Assembly (NCBI GenBank): GCA_014773175.1
Contig: VXCM01002545.1
Coordinates: 65,107 to 129,106, forward strand
Reading direction: 5' to 3'
Source of the DNA: Lucifuga dentata
Taxonomy: Eukaryota; Chordata; Actinopteri; Ophidiiformes; Bythitidae
Length of the DNA: 64,000 bases
Below are positions 57,220 to 64,000 of the stretch, one piece after another. A program made the position numbers and the translations under genes. Every line of letters starts with the position of its first letter. The first letter of the stretch is position 1. The notes under the pieces are model-generated. The model did no database searches. It saw nothing but the letters and a program-made list of their open reading frames with translations, and was not told the DNA's origin.

Positions 57220-57699
57220 TTGTAATTAGTAATAATTTCTAGTATCCAAAAAACAAATACATTTTTTTCACTTTACTCCAATGACAGATGTTTTTTTTTT
57301 TTTAAGATTCTTGAAAATAGCATTAAAAATGCAGTTACTAGAAACACCATCTGACCTTAAATGTAAGTTAAGGCTTGTAGATTTTATTGAAATGTTCTCA
57401 TCAAAGCATCATGGGACATTTGCACTGAATTTACAGATTATCTGGTGATACCAAGTCAAGCAGGTACTTGTCCAACACCGCATTGGCAATTAGCTGACCT
57501 ACAGCCTGCATACAGCCTAGAGGTTGTTCCAAGGTTAAAAATGGCAAATTCAATATATCTGCTCCTTCCTCTTTCTCCCAATAAATGTCAGCGCCATGAT
57601 GGGAGGAGAACAGTTGCAGCCTGTTAATTTAGAAAGCTGCACGGTTAATTTACAGAGTGCAATATCTGTGTTCTTTACACATCCAAAGTAAACAGGCTG
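57220..57699. other. Non-coding, no gene
   Basis: AT-rich with a T run near 57290; nothing recognised. Confidence 0.5.
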
Positions 57700-57975
57700 T
57701 GAATTTTTGTTTTATTGGAGCATTACCTCAGGTTTTTTCTCTCTGCCAGGCTGCAGTGGCTTAAGGAAAATAAGAGGGTCTTTTCCATTAAAACTACAAC
57801 AGATTCCCTATTATTGGCTGGAAGTGAATTGGGCACTATGGCCCACTGGAATGAATGAAGCTTTGATTGGTTTAACTGAATACAAGAGGTCCTGGTCAAG
57901 CCAATGATGAGTGCCCTTGGAGCCAGACCAAGAATGAAGTTAAGGGCTCCCAGTGAGGGGGAGGAGGGGGAGGTG
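57700..57975. promoter_or_regulatory. Candidate conserved element
   Basis: Complex block with CTATTATTGGCTGG (CCAAT-type), GGAATGAATGAAGC, TTGATTGGTTTAAC and a purine-rich end (gtgagggggaggagg). Frames on both strands overlap it and have no domain. It is distinct from AT-rich flanks. Confidence 0.33.
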
Positions 57976-58495
57976 AATAGGAGTATGTGCATAAACAATA
58001 CTTATAAATTTTGGACTGTTTGTCTTGTGGCTGCATTGCTTTTTTGTCTGTTGAAGGTGTGATGTGATTGTCAGCTCTCCATCATGATTTCTCGCTGTAT
58101 GATTGTTGAGCTTTGGTACAAAAAAGAAAAGTTCTGCGCTGTCTTATTGCTTTTTGAGTTACTGACACCACAACCAATATTTACCATTGATCAAACATCG
58201 AAACTGGCTAAGAGGCTAAAGACAACGTGATATAGATGATCAAATACAATATTTGTATAACCAAGTGCACGTCCACTCGCTGTGTTTGCTGCTATTAGCT
58301 CCCATGGCTTTTCTGGACTATAATCCAGCCTTCAGACCAATAAAGTGTGGCTGTAACCAGGTTCTGTTTGTTAATATGGTTATTTTATGTGGCTAAGGTC
58401 CCACTAAGGATAAATGGACACACTTTTTGACACGGTTTTAAAAACAAGCTGGGGAAGCAGCCATGAAACTTTGCAGTAACATTTGCAGCAGGAAT
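57976..58495. other. Non-coding, no gene
   Basis: AT-rich to mixed sequence with nothing recognised. Confidence 0.5.
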
Positions 58496-58549
58496 TCAAC
58501 AGGGTGGCATTGCAACTTGGTGAGCACTGTTGCCTGGGTTTGAATCTGA
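58496..58549 (+). mobile_element. SINE-like repeat head, cut by the gap
   Basis: AGGGTGGCATTGCAACTTGG, then TGAGCACTGTTGCC and TGGGTTTGAATC resemble the start of a very common teleost dispersed repeat whose head has a tRNA-like B box (GGTTCGAATCC; here GGTTTGAATCT). The remainder runs into N. Confidence 0.6.
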
Positions 58550-59455
58550 NNNNNNNNNNNNNNNNNNNNNNNNNNNNNNNNNNNNNNNNNNNNNNNNNNN
58601 NNNNNNNNNNNNNNNNNNNNNNNNNNNNNNNNNNNNNNNNNNNNNNNNNNNNNNNNNNNNNNNNNNNNNNNNNNNNNNNNNNNNNNNNNNNNNNNNNNNN
58701 NNNNNNNNNNNNNNNNNNNNNNNNNNNNNNNNNNNNNNNNNNNNNNNNNNNNNNNNNNNNNNNNNNNNNNNNNNNNNNNNNNNNNNNNNNNNNNNNNNNN
58801 NNNNNNNNNNNNNNNNNNNNNNNNNNNNNNNNNNNNNNNNNNNNNNNNNNNNNNNNNNNNNNNNNNNNNNNNNNNNNNNNNNNNNNNNNNNNNNNNNNNN
58901 NNNNNNNNNNNNNNNNNNNNNNNNNNNNNNNNNNNNNNNNNNNNNNNNNNNNNNNNNNNNNNNNNNNNNNNNNNNNNNNNNNNNNNNNNNNNNNNNNNNN
59001 NNNNNNNNNNNNNNNNNNNNNNNNNNNNNNNNNNNNNNNNNNNNNNNNNNNNNNNNNNNNNNNNNNNNNNNNNNNNNNNNNNNNNNNNNNNNNNNNNNNN
59101 NNNNNNNNNNNNNNNNNNNNNNNNNNNNNNNNNNNNNNNNNNNNNNNNNNNNNNNNNNNNNNNNNNNNNNNNNNNNNNNNNNNNNNNNNNNNNNNNNNNN
59201 NNNNNNNNNNNNNNNNNNNNNNNNNNNNNNNNNNNNNNNNNNNNNNNNNNNNNNNNNNNNNNNNNNNNNNNNNNNNNNNNNNNNNNNNNNNNNNNNNNNN
59301 NNNNNNNNNNNNNNNNNNNNNNNNNNNNNNNNNNNNNNNNNNNNNNNNNNNNNNNNNNNNNNNNNNNNNNNNNNNNNNNNNNNNNNNNNNNNNNNNNNNN
59401 NNNNNNNNNNNNNNNNNNNNNNNNNNNNNNNNNNNNNNNNNNNNNNNNNNNNNNN
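58550..59455. other. Assembly gap (906 N)
   Basis: Unresolved sequence. The 330-350-codon frames reported across it consist of undetermined residues and have no meaning. Flanks on both sides are the same repeat family, so the gap most likely contains repeat copies. Confidence 0.99.
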
Positions 59456-59672
59456 TACAGAAAATAGATGGATGGATGGATGGTTTTCATGTTCTCCTAT
59501 CTCCAAAAGCATACCGGTTAGGTGATTGGCAACTCTAAATTGAATGCGAGCATTCAGTTTAGAGATTCAGTTGTCTATGTGTCAGCCATGTGATGGACTG
59601 GCAACCTGTCCAGTGCTGGGATAGGTTCCAGCCTGCTGTACAGGATAAGTGGGCATTGAGGATGGATGGAAC
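59456..59672 (+). mobile_element. Fish dispersed repeat: one tail plus a second body
   Basis: TACAGAAAATAGATGGATGG is the tail of one copy with a (GATG)n array to about 59483. Immediately after, CATGTTCTCCT...TAGGTGATTGGCAACTCTAAATTGAATG...GTGTCAGCCATGTGATGGACTGGCAACCTGTCCAG...GGGATAGGTTCCAGCC...AGGATGGATGGA is the body and tail of a second copy. So two copies are tandem or nested. Family recognition is from memory of fish genomes; no name is assigned. Confidence 0.75.
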
Positions 59673-61034
59673 TAGTCTACCATAATGGTAGCTGCTAAAA
59701 GATTTGTAGTGAAAAGCCTCTATAGATGCAATAAAAAGATAAAGTCAGAGCATGTGGCAGCATCTTTCGCTCTGTTTTTGGGTGGCACCACTATGCTGCA
59801 AGACACCAGATTTTAGCTTGGGATGTTTAAATCTTGCTACAGGTGATGAGAAATGGCAGGCCTGACCACGGTGTCCATAGCACGTCCGCCCAGGATAAAG
59901 ATACGTAATTAGCTGATGCTCCTGACAGCGTAAGATCAGTTTAAGGGCCATCTGGGATATCTCACAGGATGAGCAGCACTGATCGTAACTCATCTTAATT
60001 TAGACTTGGAGAACTTTTATAAGTCCAGTGATCAATTGCATATTGTATAATTTGAAATATGAGACTTGGATATCTGTAGATTGGAAAGTGTGAGGGAGCT
60101 GCTCAAAGAAACTTTTAATCAGAAGAGAGACAGGATCTGGGCTCTGATTTGTTGCATAGCATGTCTGACCACATTGCTCTCAATAAACTACAAAATTTCT
60201 ATATACAGTAAATCATAAAGAAGGTATTTTGTTCAGTTTTAACTTCTGTTCTCTGCATTTTATCCACAGTGTTTGCCTGTCTTGTTGATGAGCTAACCAT
60301 TACTTCAGCAGGACATGTTAGGACAGACCTTTGGCTGTCAGCCACTGACAAATGCAGGTCATGGTAGGGTGACACGCACACACACAACCACCAACGCACA
60401 ATGACAAATACACACATCCAAATGCTCAGATGTAAAATGCAGCGGTGGAGAAAAGCCTCATTTGTACTCGTCGAATGACTGGTGAAAAGAAAAGGAAAAT
60501 CAGCTATTCCGTGCAGCATTTTCAGTGCCACTGAAAATGGTTGGTTTTTTGGTTTTCTATGGTACCTTACATTGTGAAATCCATACATTTGTATTAACAT
60601 TAAATGTAAATGTGAAAATACATGAAAATGATGTTTGACCAATAACTCATAAACATGGTGATGCAGGTCTTTTGTGCCAACCATGCCCAGCTTGTGTTGA
60701 CTTGTGGTTTAAATAGCGACTGTTGAACCCTAAGTACAGGTATACATCTACTCACATACTGTATATGCATATTCATACACATTCTCCAGCTATTTCTGTT
60801 TGCTTACACATACAGACTCATACACAAAGCCTGTAAGCTGCTGTCATAGATAGAGTAGAGACCCCTGCTTCCTTTACCCGATGGTCACTGCTGGCCCAGA
60901 TGGTGTGTGACCTGACAAATAGGGGTCACTGAAGGTCAGGAGGGCAGCTGGGGGGTAGCTGGTCAGTGCGGATGGTTAGCACCCACCGTTTGTCAATATT
61001 AGGTGCAGATGGGAGATTGAAGCATGAAAGCAAC
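59673..61034. other. Non-coding, no gene
   Basis: Mixed DNA. The 161-codon minus frame at 60199-60684 is the longest gap-free frame not driven by a simple repeat, but it has no domain, is His/Val-rich around a CA-rich patch, and I do not accept it. A DR4-type repeat lies at 60923-60938. Confidence 0.45.
60923..60938 (+). promoter_or_regulatory. DR4 nuclear-receptor repeat
   Basis: GGGTCA-CTGA-AGGTCA: two half-sites spaced by four bases, the class bound by TR/RXR or LXR/RXR. One half-site is exact, the other has one change. Confidence 0.35.
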
Positions 61035-61169
61035 CTACTAGAGATGTGGTTTGGTGTAATCTGGTGATTTACGTAAGTACTGTACTTACTACTTTTCCTC
61101 CNCTACTAGAGATGTGGTTTGGTGTAATCTGGTGATTTACGTAAGTACTGTACTTACTACTTTTCCTCC
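61035..61169. other. Probable false 67-bp duplication at an N join
   Basis: Positions 61035-61101 (CTACTAGAGATGTGG...TTTTCCTCC) recur exactly after the N at 61102. Complex sequence, so an unmerged contig overlap is the likely cause. Confidence 0.9.
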
Positions 61170-62827
61170 GCTACATAAGATAATATTGTACTTCCTCATC
61201 ATTACATTTATTTGATGACTGTACACTACAGGCTGGAAGTTTGAGGCCACCCCCAGATTTAGCATGAGCAGACTGTGTAGCAAGTTAATCCAAAATGATG
61301 TGGGAGAAGGCAGACAGCAGCTATTGAATAGAATGTTAAAACGCAACAGGAGTGCTGCACTAATACAGACTGATGCCTTCATTAAAAATCACTTCTGTAG
61401 CCATAGTGGCTAATAATGTGCTCTTATTGACAAATTCTCCTTGAAAACTAATTAGTTACATTTATTTTATATATTTATAAAATAATTTATATATTTTTGT
61501 CATTTCCTGTGTAATAAATTGTAAAATAAACAGTGTATGGATGATTAGTTAAAAAACCTGGGGGGGGGGNGGGGGCCCTCAAACTCCTGGCCTGTAGTGT
61601 AGATGCTTTGATCATGAGTTTGTATTCAAACCATGAGAAACTTCCAGAACTGGTGATACGACACTGAGAATTCCTAGTTACATCTCTGGCTCCACCACTT
61701 CACTCATTTATACGAATCAAAGTTTTTCTTATTTGAATTAGTTTATTGCTGTATATTATCTATGCATTTGATCATTTTGCATTTTTCCTAGCTCATTTAT
61801 GTTTATATTTTTTTTTTCTGCTTCTTAAAGTCATTCTTCAAACATCTGCATTCCTTGAACAAAAACTGAATCTGCACAAGCTCCTGGGCTGCTGCTGCTG
61901 TGAAGCTGACCTTTGACCTCTCTGTGCTGCACAGCATCAGCAAGACATCCCAATCACAAAATGAAGTCATCAATATTCAGTAATACAAACTGACAAATAG
62001 GTGATTGTATCTTTGCACAACTTAATGATTTGTACTGAATACCTATTTCTAGACTCTATAATCTCATCTAAATAAAAAAAAAAAGATGGTGGTTCTCCTC
62101 CCTGATGCTGCTCTCCCCATTGACCTCTTACCATTTCTCACAGTTAATCCAAATAATCCATGTTGTATTATCTGGCAGCCACTGTGCATTAGCTTGAGCT
62201 AAATGTTTTTAGCTATGAATGCTGCCTTTTATCATCCTCTTCATATAGTTTGCATTAGATGCTTTTAGGGACGGCTTTTAACTTCAGAAACCTGTGTTTC
62301 TATTTCATTTACACTCTGTCTCAAGCATGTCCTGTTCTCCTCCAGCCTCTTGATGCCCATTTAGGTCCGCTTGTCCAAACAGACACTATCAGCCTTAGAA
62401 AATGTTTTGTCTTGGTTCCATTAGCTAGCTCACATGGCTGTTTCAAGACGCAGCATGTCACAGACTGAGAACACTGGAGCATGCTAGAGGAGTCAGCTTT
62501 GATTGGCCGTGGACATGACAGCCAGATGATAACAGTTGATGCTGAATGCATACTCCTGGGTCCACTGACTTCTGTTAGTGCTGCCAAATCCAACACACAT
62601 GCAAGTTATGCCATTTTATGGACACATGTATTCAAAGCTCCAGGTGTAGAAATATATTTTGTCATGACTGGCTACAGCTGTTAAACATTGTTTAGTGCCA
62701 TGCTAAAGTCACTGAGCATCAACATCACACGTTACAGCTTTAAATTTCATGCTAATGTTGTTCATTTCAATAGATGCACTAGTATATAATGATTATTTAG
62801 TTCCATTTAGTTTTTTTTTTTTTTCAT
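61170..62827. other. Non-coding, no gene
   Basis: AT-rich DNA. A G homopolymer at about 61561-61574 has an N at 61570. A perfect DR1 lies at 61907-61919. Frames near 62259-62684 overlap on both strands without domains. Confidence 0.45.
61907..61919 (-). promoter_or_regulatory. Perfect DR1 nuclear-receptor repeat
   Basis: TGACCTTTGACCT on plus, the same 13-mer as at 11129-11141. The preceding bases (CTGCTGCTGCTGTGAAGC) are complex. Candidate HNF4/COUP-TF/RXR site. Confidence 0.42.
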
Positions 62828-63430
62828 TTAAAGGACAAGAACAGCCAGTTTGCATATTTGAGCCTAATATATTCAATTTTCAGACACATAAGGCTACTGA
62901 CAATCATTTCCCAAAGGATAAAACCGTATTTCAGCTTTCCTGATATTTTGCAAAATCTCTCAATCTTTCAAAATCAAATATTCAAGTGATACACCCACCT
63001 TAAAAATCCATGTTTCTGCTGCTAATAGTTACGCAGCCTTATGAAGTCACGGTCGTTTAAATTTTTCAATAAATGCAGGTCTTCTTTTGGGACTATATTC
63101 CCTGGTGGAGGCATACATTCACTCCACGCCTTTTATTGCGCTTAAACGCTAAAATTACGAAACTTCGAAAAAAAAAAAACCGAAACCTGAATACATGTGT
63201 TGTTTGTAATGATGGATTACCTATCCCAAGAACATTTCAAGTATTAAAAAGTTGATTTTAATAGCATACCAGAATGAACTGAAACCAGTGGCAGTCTGGA
63301 AGGTAGGAAAAACATTTTTAATTCACTGTTCCAGCAGTATGCTTTGGAAAATGATTGTCAGTAATGTTACGTGTATGCAAATTGAATATATTAGGCTCAA
63401 ACATGCAAAATGGGTGGTATGGTCCTTTAA
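62828..63430 (+). mobile_element. TTAA MITE family A, copy 8 (full length)
   Basis: TTAA at 62828-62831 and 63427-63430, 603 bp. The left terminus is degraded at its tip (AGGACAAGAACAGCCAGTTTGC instead of AGGACCATACCACCCATTTTGC) while the right tip GGGTGGTATGGTCCT is intact. The core is collinear with copies 1, 5 and 6; an A run after AACTTCGAA is expanded and followed by a small CCGAAACC duplication. Confidence 0.94.
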
Positions 63431-64000
63431 AATGCATTAAAATTCTTTGAGTTTGTATATTTTTTCTCTTTTCCTCAGTCAAATCACATCATTTGTGCTA
63501 CTTTTGATCACATCAAATATTAGCACAGTGAATTCTCATGTTGATTGTAGACGTCAGCTAGCACAGAAGCTAGCTAACTGAAAAGCTGGCCAACTCAAAA
63601 AAAAAAAAAAAATCAGATATGATTTTTTTTTTTTTTAAATGACAGCTTTGTAAAAAGTGCATATGAAAAACTCCGCCTTGGGGTGCAAACTCCTTATATT
63701 TGGTACACTTTAAAAAGAAATTCCTGTCATATGAGGTTTGGTGGAAACTAGACATTATTCTGTCACACTAAGCTCAGTACACCCACAACACTGACACAAG
63801 TGTCGTTTTGTAAACTCTGGGCACTTGCAGAATGGCAAGCATCACAAATGTGCACTCAGCTACATCCATCCTCATGAAATGGTTTGTTAATTCAAATCCT
63901 CCAGCCAACGGGAATGTTTTCCCAGCTGTTTATGCTTTCCCTCATTTTTTTTCATAACTGCACAAGTTCAGGATTAATCTCATAAAGAAACAATTAACAA
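63431..64000. other. Non-coding, no gene
   Basis: AT-rich; adjacent A and T runs at about 63597-63613 and 63625-63637 could pair. GCTAGC/AGCTAGCTAAC words near 63556-63576. No gene. Confidence 0.5.

Noticed and set aside
58438..59538. Open frames of 331-351 codons on both strands
   Set aside because: They consist almost wholly of undetermined residues over the 906-N gap; no coding evidence.
60199..60684. 161-codon minus-strand frame
   Set aside because: Longest frame free of gaps and not driven by a simple repeat, but no domain, no conserved pattern, partly CA-rich, and no promoter or splice context.

Overview
This is vertebrate nuclear DNA, most likely from a teleost and probably a percomorph. 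The evidence is AT-rich non-coding sequence, dense CA/GT/CT microsatellites, eukaryotic tRNA sequences with A and B boxes, many short non-autonomous DNA transposons, and a dispersed repeat ending in (ATGG)n that is typical of fish genomes. The species call is an inference. I see no convincing intact protein-coding gene. Open frames are short, overlap simple repeats or the assembly gap, and lack domains. The window reads as a gene desert or part of a very large intron.

The RNA part is small: one well-folded tRNA-Ser(UGA) at 9726-9807 on the minus strand, and 836 bp away a tRNA-Tyr(GUA) relic at 10643-10719 that keeps its intron and A box but has lost its T-loop and B box. The only protein-like trace is a frame-broken MADF (Myb/SANT-like) fragment near 25.07-25.48 kb.

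Mobile DNA dominates the recognisable content. The main family is a TTAA-flanked MITE of about 580-600 bp with inverted termini of about 88 bp. It has five near full-length copies (13.2, 27.1, 32.3, 40.8 and 62.8 kb) and three partial ones (18.3, 30.6 and 42.6 kb). Others are a TA-flanked mariner/pogo-like MITE at 4678-5058, a second dispersed family (1.6 and 36.6 kb), and a SINE-like repeat interrupted by a 906-bp run of N. Tandem DNA includes a 17/18-bp minisatellite at 48064-48453 and three long purine/pyrimidine strand-asymmetric tracts (0.55, 17 and 39.4 kb).

Between the repeats lie islands of complex, homeodomain-site-rich sequence that look like developmental enhancers or conserved non-coding elements: about 0.3, 6.2-7.5, 8.2, 18.9, 20.1, 24.0, 31.6, 35.4-36.1, 38.6, 40.4, 54.1 and 57.7 kb. 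Precise motifs stand out: a perfect palindromic RFX X-box (17800), several DR1 nuclear-receptor repeats, a DR4, an octamer, and an inverted GATA pair. Conservation cannot be tested here, so these are candidates.

Assembly quality matters. Twenty single-N joins occur, and at least seven are flanked by identical direct duplications of about 61-67 bp. They look like contig ends that overlap but were not merged, so those duplications are probably false.
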